Positions 36,711 through 48,024 of a stretch of DNA of 64,000 nt are shown here, piece by piece; within the stretch, counting starts at the first letter, position 1, and each line of letters starts with the position of its first letter. The DNA lies in contig NZ_JARZHF010000004.1 in NCBI RefSeq assembly GCF_029891575.1, positions 124,001-188,000 on the forward strand, read 5' to 3'. The translations under genes and the position numbers were made by a program. Under the pieces are notes generated by a model. That model ran no database searches. It saw nothing but the letters and a program-made list of their open reading frames with translations, and was not told where the DNA came from. The stretch comes from Salipaludibacillus daqingensis. GTDB taxonomy: Bacteria; Bacillota; Bacilli; Bacillales; Salisediminibacteriaceae.

Positions 36711-37976
36711 TTACAAGTTGTTAATAAGTGCATCTCCGAATTCAGAACATTTAACTTCTGTTGCTCCATCCATTAATCGTGCAAAATCATATGTCACTGT
36801 TTTGCTTCCAATTGTTTTATCCATTGAATTTTCAATCATATCTGCTGCTTCTGCCCAACCTAAGTGACGAAGCATCAATACTCCTGAAAGAAGAACAGAT
36901 GATGGGTTAACTTTGTCTTGTCCAGCATACTTTGGTGCCGTACCATGAGTTGCTTCGAAAATGGCATGACCAGTATCATAGTTGATGTTCGCACCAGGTG
37001 CGATACCAATTCCGCCAACTTGTGCAGCTAAAGCATCAGAACAGTAATCCCCATTCAAGTTCATCGTAGCAACAACGTCAAATTCTTTTGGTCGCGTTAA
37101 AATTTGTTGCAAGAAAATGTCTGCAATCGAATCTTTAACGATAATTTTCCCTTCAGCTTCTGCTTTTGACTGTGCATCATTTGCAGCAGCTTGTCCTTTA
37201 TCTTCTACAATTCGATCATATTCTGCCCATGTAAACACTTTATCACCGAATTCTTGTTCAGCTAGTTCATATCCCCAATTTTTAAATGCCCCTTCAGTAA
37301 ATTTCATGATGTTTCCTTTATGGACAAGGGTCACACTCTTTCGTCCTTCATCAAGTGCATACTGAATAGCAGATCTCACTAATCGAGTTGTACCTTCTTT
37401 AGAAACAGGCTTAATACCAATACCTGATGTTTCAGGGAAACGGATGTTTTTAACTCCCATCTCATCTTGCAAAAAGCTGATAAGTTTTTTCACTTCAGGT
37501 GTACCTTCTTGGTACTCAATACCTGCATAAATATCTTCAGTATTTTCACGGAAGATTACAATATCCGTGTCTTCTGGTCGTTTAACTGGGGAAGGAACTC
37601 CTTCGAACCAACGAACTGGACGTAGGCAAGTATAAAGATCTAGTTCTTGACGAAGAGCAACATTTAACGAACGGAAACCTCCGCCAATTGGTGTTGTTAA
37701 TGGACCTTTTATTGCAATCATATATTCGCGAATTGTATTCAACGTCTCTTCTGGTAACCACTCACCTGTTTTTGTATGAGCTTTCTCTCCAGCATAAACT
37801 TCTTTCCAATGAATTTTTTTCTCCCCATTGTAAGCCTTATCTACTGCTGCTTCAATAACACGAGATGCTGCTTTCCAAATGTCTGGTCCGATTCCATCAC
37901 CTTCGATATAAGGAATTACCGGTTCATTCGGTACACTAAGTACTCCACTATTTACTGAAATTTTCTCTGCTGACAT
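36711..37976 (-). CDS. icd: Isocitrate dehydrogenase (NADP)
   Basis: A 421-residue NADP-dependent IDH of usual length. [12 protein letters not shown] contains the Ser equivalent to the E. coli phosphorylation site. [32 protein letters not shown] and [12 protein letters not shown] are standard. It oxidises isocitrate to 2-oxoglutarate. The ATG follows AGGAGG. It is second in the citZ-icd-mdh group, 108 bases after citZ. A GGGAAGAAG...CTTCTTCCC hairpin without a T-run lies between citZ and icd and may be a processing or stability element. Confidence 0.98.
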   Translation of the reverse strand: MSAEKISVNSGVLSVPNEPVIPYIEGDGIGPDIWKAASRVIEAAVDKAYNGEKKIHWKEVYAGEKAHTKTGEWLPEETLNTIREYMIAIKGPLTTPIGGGFRSLNVALRQELDLYTCLRPVRWFEGVPSPVKRPEDTDIVIFRENTEDIYAGIEYQEGTPEVKKLISFLQDEMGVKNIRFPETSGIGIKPVSKEGTTRLVRSAIQYALDEGRKSVTLVHKGNIMKFTEGAFKNWGYELAEQEFGDKVFTWAEYDRIVEDKGQAAANDAQSKAEAEGKIIVKDSIADIFLQQILTRPKEFDVVATMNLNGDYCSDALAAQVGGIGIAPGANINYDTGHAIFEATHGTAPKYAGQDKVNPSSVLLSGVLMLRHLGWAEAADMIENSMDKTIGSKTVTYDFARLMDGATEVKCSEFGDALINNL

Positions 37977-38084
37977 TAAAAAAACCTCCTAAAATATTCT
38001 ATGTAGTAAGAAAAGCGTCTTGCGCTTAACTTGTCACAGGGGGAAGAAGAAAGAAATTTTCTTCCTTCTTCCCATTAATCAATA

Positions 38085-39200
38085 TTACCTTTCTTCTAAT
38101 GGTACCCACTTTTGATGATCTGGTCCAGTATATTCTGCTCGAGGTCGAATAAGACGGTTGTTCTCAAACTGCTCAAGAATATGCGCAATCCAACCTGATA
38201 CTCGACTCACTGCAAAAATAGGTGTGAAAATATCATGCTCGATACCTAAACTATGATAAACCGATGCTGAATAAAAGTCGACATTTGGAAGTAACCCTTT
38301 TTCCTTTGTGACAATTTCATCAATTTTCACACTCATATCATACCATTTTGTTTCGCCAGTGATATCTGTTAATTGTCGAGACATTTCTTTTAAATGTTTA
38401 GCTCGTGGATCACCATCTTTATATACACGATGTCCAAAGCCCATAATTTTCACTTTTCTTGCCAAGGCATCTTTGATATAAGGTTCTACCTTATCTAGAT
38501 CTCCTATTTCTGAGAGCATAGACATCACTCGTTCATTAGCTCCCCCATGAAGCGGGCCTTTCAAAGCACCGATCGCAGCGGTGATTCCTGAGTACATATC
38601 TGATAAAGTTGCCACACAAACTCTAGCAGTAAAAGTTGAGGCATTTAACTCATGATCAGCATGTAAAACTAAAGCTTTATTCATCGCTTTTTCAGAAATT
38701 TCATCTGGTTCTTCACCATTTAACATATAAAGGAAATTAGCCGCAAAACTTAATCCTTCTTTTGGTGCAATAGGTTCTTTCCCCTGTCTAATTCTTGAGA
38801 AAGAGGTAACAATTGTTGGTAATTGAGCTTGAAGCTTTAGCGCCTTTTCATAATTTGCTTTTTCTTCTTGCTCATCTGCACCTTCATCGTATAATGCGAG
38901 CGCAGAAACTGCTGTTCTAAGTGCAGCCATAGGATGAACTTTATCGATCGGATACATCTTCATTTGCTGAAGTACTTCGTCTGGTACTTTTGCAGCTGAT
39001 GAAAGTTGCTTAGTAAAAGTGGTCAGCTCCTCTTTAGAGGGAAGCTTGTGATTCCAGAGTAAATAAACCACTTCTTCAAAGCTAGCATAGTTCGTCAAGT
39101 CATCAATATCATACCCATGATATGTTAATACACCATCAATTATAGAACTAACACCTGACGTCGTCGCAACAACACCTTCTAACCCTTTAGTTGTACTCAT
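38085..39200 (-). CDS. citZ: Citrate synthase
   Basis: A 371-residue type I-short citrate synthase. Catalytic residues sit in HADHELNASTF, GPLHGGANERV and MGFGHRVYKDGDPRA, with the C-terminal RPRAEYTGP arginine. It condenses acetyl-CoA with oxaloacetate. The ATG follows AAGGAGAGGTAGC. First gene of citZ-icd-mdh. Candidate CcpA sites lie in its long upstream region, in keeping with glucose repression of citZ in B. subtilis. Confidence 0.97.
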   Translation of the reverse strand: MSTTKGLEGVVATTSGVSSIIDGVLTYHGYDIDDLTNYASFEEVVYLLWNHKLPSKEELTTFTKQLSSAAKVPDEVLQQMKMYPIDKVHPMAALRTAVSALALYDEGADEQEEKANYEKALKLQAQLPTIVTSFSRIRQGKEPIAPKEGLSFAANFLYMLNGEEPDEISEKAMNKALVLHADHELNASTFTARVCVATLSDMYSGITAAIGALKGPLHGGANERVMSMLSEIGDLDKVEPYIKDALARKVKIMGFGHRVYKDGDPRAKHLKEMSRQLTDITGETKWYDMSVKIDEIVTKEKGLLPNVDFYSASVYHSLGIEHDIFTPIFAVSRVSGWIAHILEQFENNRLIRPRAEYTGPDHQKWVPLEER

Positions 39201-39395
39201 GCTACCTCTCCTTTATAAAAAATGTGGGCTTTCTTATATTTATGCCCTATTACCAAGATTTTTGCCAATTTAAGAAACCGCATCAATACCGAATGAAGGT
39301 TCACTCAATATCCAAGCCAATACAAATTTACTTTCCTAAAATACTTTCATTTAAACATGTTATCTTTTTAACAAAGCAATCTAAAAGAAAGCGAC

Positions 39396-39411
39396 AAGTA
39401 AGCGGTTACGA
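39396..39411 (-). promoter_or_regulatory. Candidate cre in the citZ leader
   Basis: AAGTAAGCGGTTACGA matches the extended cre consensus WTGNNARCGNWWWCAW at 14 of 16 positions. It lies about 55-70 bases downstream of the predicted start, so it would act as a roadblock for CcpA repression. Confidence 0.4.
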
Positions 39412-39470
39412 AAAAACTTGGCAATGAGAACCAAATAATGATTTTATGTATTTGGCATCATACACTCTCT

Positions 39471-39498
39471 ATTATACCATTTTTCACATTTTTGTGAA
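39471..39498 (-). promoter_or_regulatory. Candidate promoter of citZ with overlapping cre-like site
   Basis: TTCACA (39493-39498), 16 bases, TATAAT (39471-39476) in transcript sense. TTGTGAACGCAAAATT (39492-39507) resembles a cre (14 of 16) and overlaps the -35. The rest of 39,199-39,650 has no gene I can support. Confidence 0.5.
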
Positions 39499-39649
39499 CG
39501 CAAAATTTTAAAACGATTTAACATTCAGACTTTAAGTATTATTTTAATTTATCAGAATATTATTTCATTTTGTGGATATCACCTTATTTCTTACAAATAA
39601 AACGTGAAAGACTAAGTAAACATGAAAAAAACAGCAAAAATCGTTTGTT

Positions 39650-40120
39650 TTAGCCTCCAAATGATGAAAAAAACGATGCTATCTTCATAGCCATATAGGC
39701 AATTCCAGCACCTATTAACGGACCAACTGCAACACCGTTAAAAACCGCCACTGCTAATATTGTACCAAATACAAGGGCTACAGTAATATGAGGGTCTGTT
39801 TTCAATAATTCTATTCCATTTGCAGCAATGATTGCAACAAAAATACCAGAACCTAAAGCGATCCAGGCATAGTATGACTTTAAAGCTTGCTGTAAGTCTT
39901 TGAATCCAATCTCTCCTGTAACGATTGGCACTAGGACAGCAATGGTAATAATCGTTACCCCTATGTTAATCCCTTTTTGTTGGGCAATAGGTAGTATTTT
40001 ATCTCCGAAACCAGACCATTTAACAATCAACAAAAAACCTACGGCAATAATTAAAGATTGATTTTTTGCAAATAGTCCAATTGCTAGAAGAATAAGCATA
40101 AATATCGTTGCTTGACTCAT
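39650..40120 (-). CDS. ytwI: DUF441 membrane protein YtwI
   Basis: A 156-residue protein with four predicted membrane helices and the DUF441 pattern: GLFAKNQSLIIAVGFLLIVK, then GIEL and AYMAMKIASFFSSFGG at the C-terminus. Function is unknown. The ATG follows AGGAAGGAAGTAACGATA. It is divergent from ytvI and downstream-facing toward citZ, in the B. subtilis order. Confidence 0.87.
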   Translation of the reverse strand: MSQATIFMLILLAIGLFAKNQSLIIAVGFLLIVKWSGFGDKILPIAQQKGINIGVTIITIAVLVPIVTGEIGFKDLQQALKSYYAWIALGSGIFVAIIAANGIELLKTDPHITVALVFGTILAVAVFNGVAVGPLIGAGIAYMAMKIASFFSSFGG

Positions 40121-40212
40121 TATCGTTACTTCCTTCCTCTAATTTTCTAAGCTTAAATTTTATCAAAGTTACAACTTAACTACTTTTATATTAAGCAAAT
40201 TTTGTCGTTTGT

Positions 40213-40241
40213 TTCATATTTTACGTGGACATGCATAGATT
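40213..40241 (+). promoter_or_regulatory. Candidate sigma-E promoter of ytvI
   Basis: TTCATATT, then N13, then CATAGATT closely matches mother-cell sigma-E promoters (KTCATATT-N13-15-CATACANT). ytvI is a sigma-E sporulation gene in B. subtilis. Confidence 0.6.
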
Positions 40242-40273
40242 ATTGGTAGCTTACCTTCTGGGAGATGAAATAT

Positions 40274-41377
40274 ATGATAAATCATTCATCAACTACATGG
40301 AAACAAGTTGTGTTTTTGTTACTAATTATTAGCGGTATATTAATTCTTTCTTTCGTCTCTCTTATTTACTTTTATCCTTTTCTTCTTGCATTTATTTTTT
40401 CGCTTATCTTTTTACCGTTTGTGAATTTTTTAGATTATCAATGGAGATGGAACCGATCTCTAGCTAGCCTTATCGTTATTGGATCATTCATTATTATACT
40501 ATTAACATTCTTTTCTTTTTTAATAGCTGAAATTGTACAAGGTTTATCGTATTTAGTTAAAGTATTGCCTTCGAATATGGAAGATATTTTATTTAACATT
40601 CAACACATCTTAGATCAAACTATTTTTCCTTTTATAAATAATATTGCCCAATTCTCATCAAATACAGATAACTCTTCGATGAATATGGACCAAACGATGG
40701 AAGAACTTATTAGTCAAACAGGTTTTCAAATTGTCCATTTGTTGCAGCTCACCTTAAACCAATTACGCGATTTTTTTATGGCTATCCCTCATGCTATGAC
40801 AATGATCTTTTTTTCTTTACTTGCCTCGTTTTTTATGACAAAAGATTGGCCACAAATAATTACATGGCTTCATCGATATGTACCCATTCGGTTATTTCAA
40901 TTTACAAGTCGAATGATGACAGAGTGGAAAACAGCATTCGGAAACTATATTAAAGCACAATTAACGTTAGTTTTCATTACTGGGATAATCGTATTTGTAG
41001 GACTTCTCATTCTCAGAGTAGAATATGCTTTTACTACCGCTCTTCTCATAGCGATGGTTGATATTCTTCCTTACATTGGAACCGGGGCTGTTTTTTTACC
41101 ATGGATTATTTATGCCTTTTTTCAATCCAATTGGTATATGACTATTGGGTTATCAATCTTATATAGCCTTGTCGTACTTCAACGACAAGTTTCAGAACCT
41201 AGAATCGTTGCACATCATATCGGTACGCCAACGCTTATTTTTTTGTTTACTATTTTTGCTTGCTATCAGTTTTTTGGTTTTATCGGTATTTTATTTGGCC
41301 CACTAGTTCTTATCCTTAGTCAATCGTTAGCAAGAGCTGGAATCGTAGAAGAAATTAAAATCTTTCTCGCAAAATAA
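40274..41377 (+). CDS. ytvI: Sporulation integral membrane protein YtvI (AI-2E family)
   Basis: A 367-residue protein with about eight membrane helices in AI-2E exporter/TerC-like topology. Typical segments are FLLAFIFSLIFLPFVNFLDY, DILPYIGTGAVFLPW near residue 265 and VSEPRIVAHHIGTPTLIFLF. YtvI is made in the mother cell during sporulation; the transported substrate is unknown. The start at 40274 (MINHSSTTWK) lies 9 bases after GGGAG; the ATG at 40265 abuts the ribosome site. Monocistronic, with a sigma-E-like promoter. Confidence 0.9.
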   Translation: MINHSSTTWKQVVFLLLIISGILILSFVSLIYFYPFLLAFIFSLIFLPFVNFLDYQWRWNRSLASLIVIGSFIIILLTFFSFLIAEIVQGLSYLVKVLPSNMEDILFNIQHILDQTIFPFINNIAQFSSNTDNSSMNMDQTMEELISQTGFQIVHLLQLTLNQLRDFFMAIPHAMTMIFFSLLASFFMTKDWPQIITWLHRYVPIRLFQFTSRMMTEWKTAFGNYIKAQLTLVFITGIIVFVGLLILRVEYAFTTALLIAMVDILPYIGTGAVFLPWIIYAFFQSNWYMTIGLSILYSLVVLQRQVSEPRIVAHHIGTPTLIFLFTIFACYQFFGFIGILFGPLVLILSQSLARAGIVEEIKIFLAK

Positions 41378-41410
41378 AGATGGTGAACTAAAAAACTAAT
41401 CTATATTGAA

Positions 41411-41446
41411 AAACGAGTCAGATATATGCATCCTGACTCGTTTCTC
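41411..41446 (+). terminator. Terminator of ytvI
   Basis: AAACGAGTCAG / CTGACTCGTTT, 11 bp with an 11-base loop, then TCTCT. About 33 bases after the ytvI stop. The 140 bases to fxsA show no other element. Confidence 0.75.
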
Positions 41447-41586
41447 TATACCATCTCGATATGATTACTCGTTCGAAAGAGCGATAGCGGAAACTAACTG
41501 AAGAAAAGTGTCTGCAGAAAGTGATGTCAAATATAATAATGAAATAAAAGACTTTTCCTTTTGTGAGAACCTCTTAGTTTCGCTTA

Positions 41587-42000
41587 TTAAGGTTTTCGAT
41601 TCCATCGATCATTCGAAACATAAACAAAGTTTCCAGATTTAACTGCCTTTTGGAATACCTTCTGAAGGAAAGCTTTGAATACTGAGCGGGATTGTGGGAT
41701 TAACAAAAAGAAACCGAGTGCGTCTGTTATAAATCCAGGAGTTAAAAGAACCACTCCTCCAACTAATATACAAATACCATCTAACAGCACCGATCCTGGT
41801 ACTTGTCCTTGAGATGCTTGCATTTGAGCTGTTCTAATTGCATTTAAACCTTCTTTTTTAGCTAATGCCGCCCCTAAAATACCAGTTAAGATAATCAATA
41901 AGATTGTCACTGGAACACCAATCAAATTACCAGAAAGTATCAATACCCATATTTCTAATGCTGGGACCACAATTAGCAATAATAAAAACAGTTTTCCCAT
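41587..42000 (-). CDS. fxsA: FxsA-family membrane protein
   Basis: A 137-residue protein starting LFLLLLIVVPALEIWVLI, with two to three helices and the FxsA signature GGVVLLTPGFITDALGFFLLIP. FxsA in E. coli suppresses phage F exclusion of T7; its normal role is unknown. The start at 42000 (MGKLFLL) follows GAGAGGAAG by 7 bases. It is downstream of pyk, separated by a terminator. Confidence 0.9.
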   Translation of the reverse strand: MGKLFLLLLIVVPALEIWVLILSGNLIGVPVTILLIILTGILGAALAKKEGLNAIRTAQMQASQGQVPGSVLLDGICILVGGVVLLTPGFITDALGFFLLIPQSRSVFKAFLQKVFQKAVKSGNFVYVSNDRWNRKP

Positions 42001-42092
42001 AGCTTTTCTTCCTCTCATTTAAAATCCATCTCTTTTTCATCTTGGTCTGTTATAATTCCGAACAAAAAAGAAATAGATCACGTTAATCTTGT

Positions 42093-42126
42093 AAAAAAGA
42101 GAAGGGAATAAACTCTCCCTTCTCTT
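42093..42126 (-). terminator. Terminator of pyk
   Basis: AAGAGAAGGGA / TCCCTTCTCTT stem followed on the minus strand by TTTTTTAC, 13 bases after the pyk stop. Confidence 0.82.
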
Positions 42127-42138
42127 CCTCTCTATTTA

Positions 42139-43893
42139 TTATAAGACACTTGCTTGTCCTTTGTAAATCTTTCCGTGTTGACTATCAACCGTAATTTCAT
42201 CTCCATCATTAAATTTAGATGTGACATCATCCACACCTACTATGACTGGAATTCCTAAACTTAAACCTACAACAGCTGCATGAGAAGTTAATCCGCCCTG
42301 CTCTGTAATAACAGCTGAAGCTTTTTCAAAAGCTTCCATCATGTCACGATCAGTGCTTGAAATAACTAAAATGTCACCTTGTTTTGTTTTAGAAAGTGCT
42401 TCGCCCGTATTGTGAGCCACCACTACATTTCCAGTTGTCGATTTGCGACCAATTCCTTGACCTTTAGCTGCAATTTCACCAATGACATGAACTTTCATAA
42501 GGTTAGTTGTTCCTTTTTCACCAACTGGTACACCAGCAGTGATAACAACTAGATCCCCATTTTTTACAAAACCTGTTTTTAATGATTCATCCACTGCTGA
42601 TTGAAGCATTTCATCAGTAGAATCTGCTTTAGGTCCTACTTGTGGGTAAACGCCCCATACAAGTGAAAGTGCTCTAGATACGCGATCACTACTTGTAACT
42701 GCAAGAATAGGTGACTTCGGACGATATTTAGAAATCATTCGAGCAGTATGACCGCTCTCTGTTGACGTCAAAATAGCAGAAGCTTGAAGGTTTTGAGCAG
42801 TATGAGTAACTGATTGACTAATAGCGTTTGTTACACTATGCTCGCTTTCTTTTGATCGTTTTCGTAAAATATCTTCATATTTTAACGCTGTTTCTGTTTT
42901 CACAGCAATGTTGTTCATTGTTAAAACAGATTCTACAGGATACGTTCCGGCTGCCGTTTCTCCTGAAAGCATAATAGCATCTGTACCATCGAAAATGGCG
43001 TTAGCTACGTCACTTGCTTCTGCACGAGTTGGACGAGGATTACGTTGCATAGAGTCAAGCATTTGTGTTGCTGTAATAACAGGTTTACCTAATTTATTAC
43101 ATTTTTTAATTAACTCTTTTTGTACAAGAGGTACATCTTCCGGTGGAATTTCAACCCCTAAATCTCCACGAGCAACCATTAAACCATCTGATACTTCAAG
43201 AATCTCATCGATATTATCGACACCTTCTTGGTTTTCAATCTTAGGGATAATTTGAATATGATCTGCTCCATGTTTTTCAAGAAGTTGGCGAATTTCAAAT
43301 ACGTCAGAAGCACGACGCACAAATGATGCTGCTATAAAATCAACATCTTGCTCGATACCGAATTCGATATCTTTCGCATCTTTATCTGTAATCCCTGGAA
43401 GGTTAACACTAACATTAGGTACATTAACACCTTTTTTATTTTTCAAAACTCCACTATTTACAACATTTGTAACTAATTGTCCGTCAGTGATCTCCGTTAC
43501 TTTTAGCTCAATCAAACCATCATCTAAAAGTAGAACAGATCCAACATGTACATCATCAATTAAACCAGGATACGTAACGGAAATTAACTCGTTATTTCCT
43601 ACTACCTCTTCCATTGACACACGAACAGTACTTCCTTGCTCTAACTTCGCTTCTCCGCCTTCCAACGTTTGTGTACGGATTTCAGGTCCTTTTGTATCAA
43701 GGAGAATAGCCACGTTTTTCCCAGCCTCTTTAGAAGCTTCACGGATAGTCTTAATACGAGCTCCGTGCTCTTCAAAGTCACCATGGGAAAAGTTTAGTCT
43801 CGCAACATTCATTCCTGCCTCAATAATATTCGTCAACTTTTCTTTTGATTCACTCGCTGGTCCTATTGTACATACAATCTTTGTTTTTCTCAT
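42139..43893 (-). CDS. pyk: Pyruvate kinase with C-terminal PEP-utilising domain
   Basis: A 584-residue pyruvate kinase. It has [12 protein letters not shown], the signature [10 protein letters not shown] and [10 protein letters not shown], and the extra C-terminal PEP-utilising (phosphohistidine-type) domain with [14 protein letters not shown] that marks Bacillus enzymes. It makes pyruvate and ATP from PEP. The ATG follows GAGGAGG. It is 137 bases after pfkA. An AGGACAA-ACTGA-TTGTCCT hairpin lies between the two but has no T-run, so a pfkA-pyk operon is likely. Confidence 0.98.
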   Translation of the reverse strand: MRKTKIVCTIGPASESKEKLTNIIEAGMNVARLNFSHGDFEEHGARIKTIREASKEAGKNVAILLDTKGPEIRTQTLEGGEAKLEQGSTVRVSMEEVVGNNELISVTYPGLIDDVHVGSVLLLDDGLIELKVTEITDGQLVTNVVNSGVLKNKKGVNVPNVSVNLPGITDKDAKDIEFGIEQDVDFIAASFVRRASDVFEIRQLLEKHGADHIQIIPKIENQEGVDNIDEILEVSDGLMVARGDLGVEIPPEDVPLVQKELIKKCNKLGKPVITATQMLDSMQRNPRPTRAEASDVANAIFDGTDAIMLSGETAAGTYPVESVLTMNNIAVKTETALKYEDILRKRSKESEHSVTNAISQSVTHTAQNLQASAILTSTESGHTARMISKYRPKSPILAVTSSDRVSRALSLVWGVYPQVGPKADSTDEMLQSAVDESLKTGFVKNGDLVVITAGVPVGEKGTTNLMKVHVIGEIAAKGQGIGRKSTTGNVVVAHNTGEALSKTKQGDILVISSTDRDMMEAFEKASAVITEQGGLTSHAAVVGLSLGIPVIVGVDDVTSKFNDGDEITVDSQHGKIYKGQASVL

Positions 43894-44029
43894 TCTTCAT
43901 CCTCCTCATTTATATGAAACAGCTATCAGTCATTCCTCTTTAATCTTTCCCACACGAAAGCCAGGACAAACTGATTGTCCTAGCAATCACCTATTATGTC
44001 AGAAAAATAAATGGAATCCTTATAGCTTT

Positions 44030-44998
<969 letters not shown>

Positions 44999-45084
44999 TC
45001 ACCTCTAATTTTCTGTTCTTTTTTTATTATGTGTTAAAAATACCATTTTCATTTATTAAAAACAATAGAGATCAGACATCAAGC

Positions 45085-45112
45085 AAAAAGGCTTTCTCCA
45101 ATAAGAGAAAGC
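45085..45112 (-). terminator. Terminator of accDA
   Basis: GCTTTCTC / GAGAAAGC with a 6-base loop followed on the minus strand by TTTTTGC, about 8 bases after accA. Confidence 0.8.
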
Positions 45113-45119
45113 ACAAGTC

Positions 45120-46097
45120 TTATTCATCAACCATGACACCGTTTACATGGTCAAATTCACCAATTTTATTAAATTTTTCGTAACGTTTGTTCACAAGTTC
45201 ATTTTTCTCAAATTTTGTTAATTCTGTAAGGGAAGATTTCAAAGTTTGTCGAATATAACCAGCTTGAACGTCCACATTTCGATGAGCTCCACCACGAATT
45301 TCATGGATGACATCGTCAATTAAGGCTAATTCTTTCAAATCAGTTGCCGTTATTTTCATTGTTTCAGCTGCTCGTTTCGCTTCTCCTGCATCTTTCCATA
45401 ATAATGCTGCAGCACCTTCTGGTGAAATAACAGAGTATGTCGAGTTTTCGAGCATATAAATATGATCTCCTACTCCTAGTGCGAGAGCTCCACCACTTCC
45501 TCCCTCTCCTATAACAATACATATAATCGGTGTCCGAAGGCCAGCCATCTCAATTAAGTTTCTTGCAATCGCTTCACTTTGCCCTCTTTCCTCCGCTGAT
45601 TTACCAGGATAAGCACCTTTTGTGTCAATAAAACAAATCACTGGACGACTAAATTTCTCAGCCTGTTTCATCAATCTTAACGCTTTACGATATCCTTCAG
45701 GATGAGGCATACCAAAATTTCGTTTTAAATTTTCTTTTGTATCTTTTCCTCGTTGATGGCCTATAACCGTCACAGGTGTTCCTTCAAATTTTGCAATACC
45801 ACCGATAATCGCCGCATCATCTCCATATAAACGATCTCCGTGTAGTTCCATAAAATCTGTAAACAATCGTTCAATATAGTCCATTGTTGTTGGGCGTTTA
45901 CTATGACGGGCAATCTGCACACGATCCCACGGACTCATGTTTCCATATATATCGACCTCTAGTTGTTCTAGTCGACCTTCTAATTTTTCTATTTCTCCTG
46001 AAAGATCAATTTCTTTTTCTATAGTAAATGTTTTTAATTCTGAAATTTTATTACGTAGTTCAATAATCGGTTTTTCAAATGGTAATTGGTCTGCCAT
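45120..46097 (-). CDS. accA: Acetyl-CoA carboxylase carboxyltransferase alpha
   Basis: A 325-residue alpha subunit with [38 protein letters not shown] and [12 protein letters not shown] motifs. With AccD it transfers CO2 from biotin to acetyl-CoA for malonyl-CoA. The ATG follows GGAGG. It begins 4 bases after accD ends, so the two are coupled. Confidence 0.98.
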   Translation of the reverse strand: MADQLPFEKPIIELRNKISELKTFTIEKEIDLSGEIEKLEGRLEQLEVDIYGNMSPWDRVQIARHSKRPTTMDYIERLFTDFMELHGDRLYGDDAAIIGGIAKFEGTPVTVIGHQRGKDTKENLKRNFGMPHPEGYRKALRLMKQAEKFSRPVICFIDTKGAYPGKSAEERGQSEAIARNLIEMAGLRTPIICIVIGEGGSGGALALGVGDHIYMLENSTYSVISPEGAAALLWKDAGEAKRAAETMKITATDLKELALIDDVIHEIRGGAHRNVDVQAGYIRQTLKSSLTELTKFEKNELVNKRYEKFNKIGEFDHVNGVMVDE

Positions 46098-46101
46098 GAA
46101 T

Positions 46102-46968
46102 TTATTCCTCCTTCATTCCAGCTGGCTCATGAATAGCTAAGATCTTTTCCAACGTCTGTTTTAATTCTTTTCGATGAACAACTTGATCTAATTGGCCATG
46201 TTCAAGTAGAAACTCAGATGTTTGGAAATTGTCAGGAAGCTTTTGACGGATCGTTTGTTCAATTATACGTCTCCCAGCAAAACCAATTAGAGCTTTCGGT
46301 TCAGCTAAATTAATATCTCCAAGAGAAGCAAAACTAGCAGAGACTCCCCCTGTTGTTGGGTGGGTCATAATACTAATAAATAATAAGCCTGCCTCATGAA
46401 GGCGATTTAATGCTGTACTCGTTTTAGCCATTTGCATAAGACTAAAAACACCTTCTTGCATTCTAGCTCCTCCAGAAGCTGCAAACATAATAAATGGTTT
46501 CTCTTCTTCCACAGCGTGTTGGATAGCTCGACACATTTTCTCACCTACAACAGATCCCATGCTGCCCATTCGAAATCTAGGATCCATTACACCAATGATG
46601 ACACCCATGCCACCAATTGTACCTCTACCGGTAATAACAGCTTCATTTAATCCTGTTTTTTTGCGATCGCTTGCTGATTTTTCTTTGTAATCTGGAAAAT
46701 TCAATGGATCTTTTGCAATCATATCTGCATCAAATTCTTGAAAACTTCCTACATCTAGGGTTTGTTCGATTCTCTCTGGAGAAGTAAGACGATGGTGATA
46801 TTGACATTGATCACACACCATCTTGTTTTTCCTTAATTCTTTAATATACATGATCGATTTACAAGATGGACATTTTGTCATTAACCCTTCAGGAACCTCT
46901 TGTTTCGCTTGTTCTGATGGAATGGTTGCATATTTTTTCTTTTTCTTTGTAAATATATCTCTTATCAT
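46102..46968 (-). CDS. accD: Acetyl-CoA carboxylase carboxyltransferase beta
   Basis: A 288-residue beta subunit. The N-terminal Cys4 zinc ribbon (CPSCKSI, then CDQCQ) is followed by the crotonase-like domain with [10 protein letters not shown] and [12 protein letters not shown]. It is the transferase half with AccA. The start at 46968 is 5 bases after AGGTG; the ATG at 46971 is almost adjacent to the ribosome site. Confidence 0.97.
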   Translation of the reverse strand: MIRDIFTKKKKKYATIPSEQAKQEVPEGLMTKCPSCKSIMYIKELRKNKMVCDQCQYHHRLTSPERIEQTLDVGSFQEFDADMIAKDPLNFPDYKEKSASDRKKTGLNEAVITGRGTIGGMGVIIGVMDPRFRMGSMGSVVGEKMCRAIQHAVEEEKPFIMFAASGGARMQEGVFSLMQMAKTSTALNRLHEAGLLFISIMTHPTTGGVSASFASLGDINLAEPKALIGFAGRRIIEQTIRQKLPDNFQTSEFLLEHGQLDQVVHRKELKQTLEKILAIHEPAGMKEE

Positions 46969-47220
46969 CATCTCACCTCATTGTTTAAAACGATCCTCTT
47001 TGTCATAATAGACCTTCCTATTGCAAAGATTCATCTTCGTTTATAATAATCTAGCTACTATATTTAAACATGTTTAAGGGAAAACAGTTGATCCACCTTA
47101 AACCATGTTACAAGCATAAATTTGTTTCATCATACATGTTTCTTCCTACTACTTCAAGCTTGCTACTAGGAGATAGTCGTCATTCCCATGACATACCTTT
47201 TTACTGATTCATAGATTTAT

Positions 47221-47883
47221 TCAAAATCGACTATTCTTCAAATGCCTTTCTAGTCGATCAGCTGTTGTGATTTCATTTCTCTGCGAAAGTGCTTCGTAAA
47301 TTTGTCTATGTTCTTCAATGGAATGGACGGCTCGTCCTTCCCTTGCAAGGGATTCTCTCAAAGCAATTTTGCTATACTCAACTAAAGGACGCCACATATT
47401 CAACATTAATTTATTTTGACTACATTCCACTAACGTTTTATGAAAAAGATAATCTTGCTCTACTGGCAATTCTCCTCCAGACCATGACTGCTGAGATTCT
47501 TCAATCAAATGACATAAGTAAGATAATTGCTCTTCTGTAGCCCGAAGACAACCAAGTCTAACGGCTTCTACCTCAATAATTCTCCTAGTCTCAGTAACAT
47601 CTTGTCTTGCTTGTTGATCTTTAAGAAAAAAGCCAGCTAGTATTTCAGCTAACCGGTGGCTTCCAGCTTGCTTAATGAAAGTACCTTCTCCTTTTCTCGT
47701 TTCGATCAAGTCTAGCAATTCCAATGCACGCAACGCTTCTCTTACAGATGACCTTCCTGCTTGAAGGCGCTCTGCTAACTCTCTTTCAGATGGTAATTTA
47801 TCACCTGCAGACAATTGATCTTGATGAATAATTCCTTCTATTCGTTTCAGAATATTCAGATACATTTTCTCGCTTTCACTCAT
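47221..47883 (-). CDS. FadR-subfamily GntR transcriptional regulator (FCD)
   Basis: A 220-residue regulator. The N-terminal winged helix has the GntR signature LPSERELAERLQAGRSSVREALRALE and a wing TRKGEGTFI. The C-terminal helical FCD domain (about 90-210) shows VEAVRL, FHKTLVECS and HRQIYEA histidines that bind metal/organic-acid ligands in relatives. It lies between malic enzyme and accD. Two TGGT-N3-ACCA palindromes in the window (before malic enzyme and mdh) fit this subfamily, so it may repress malate metabolism in response to a carboxylate. The effector is unknown. Confidence 0.88.
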   Translation of the reverse strand: MSESEKMYLNILKRIEGIIHQDQLSAGDKLPSERELAERLQAGRSSVREALRALELLDLIETRKGEGTFIKQAGSHRLAEILAGFFLKDQQARQDVTETRRIIEVEAVRLGCLRATEEQLSYLCHLIEESQQSWSGGELPVEQDYLFHKTLVECSQNKLMLNMWRPLVEYSKIALRESLAREGRAVHSIEEHRQIYEALSQRNEITTADRLERHLKNSRF

Positions 47884-47917
47884 TATCCTTAAGTATCCCT
47901 CCCAAACTTAGTAAGAC

Positions 47918-47999
47918 AACCTTTCAACATATGAAAGGTTCTCTTTTTCATTTAGTTCTGAAAAAAGGTGGCAGAACATGCAATGAAAGAGAACCTTTC
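47918..47999 (-). repeat. Three overlapping inverted-repeat arms between malic enzyme and the GntR gene
   Basis: GAAAGGTTCTCTTTTTCATT (47933-47952) is complementary to AATGAAAGAGAACCTTTC (47982-47999), with a nested GTTCTG/CAGAAC. AACCTTTCA (47918-47926) can instead pair with TGAAAGGTT (47932-47940). The two hairpins exclude each other, as in attenuators. It follows the malic-enzyme stop and precedes the GntR start; on the plus strand one hairpin ends in CTCTTTTT. Confidence 0.6.
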
Positions 48000-48024
48000 C
48001 TTTTGACCGAATAGCTTTTTCAGC

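Noticed and set aside
37977-38084. GGGAAGAAG / CTTCTTCCC hairpin between citZ and icd as a terminator
   Set aside because: No T-run follows on the minus strand, and icd is normally cotranscribed with citZ.
39191-39427. Possible 78-codon gene on the plus strand upstream of citZ
   Set aside because: Overlaps the citZ start and its leader, no ribosome site, no recognisable protein.
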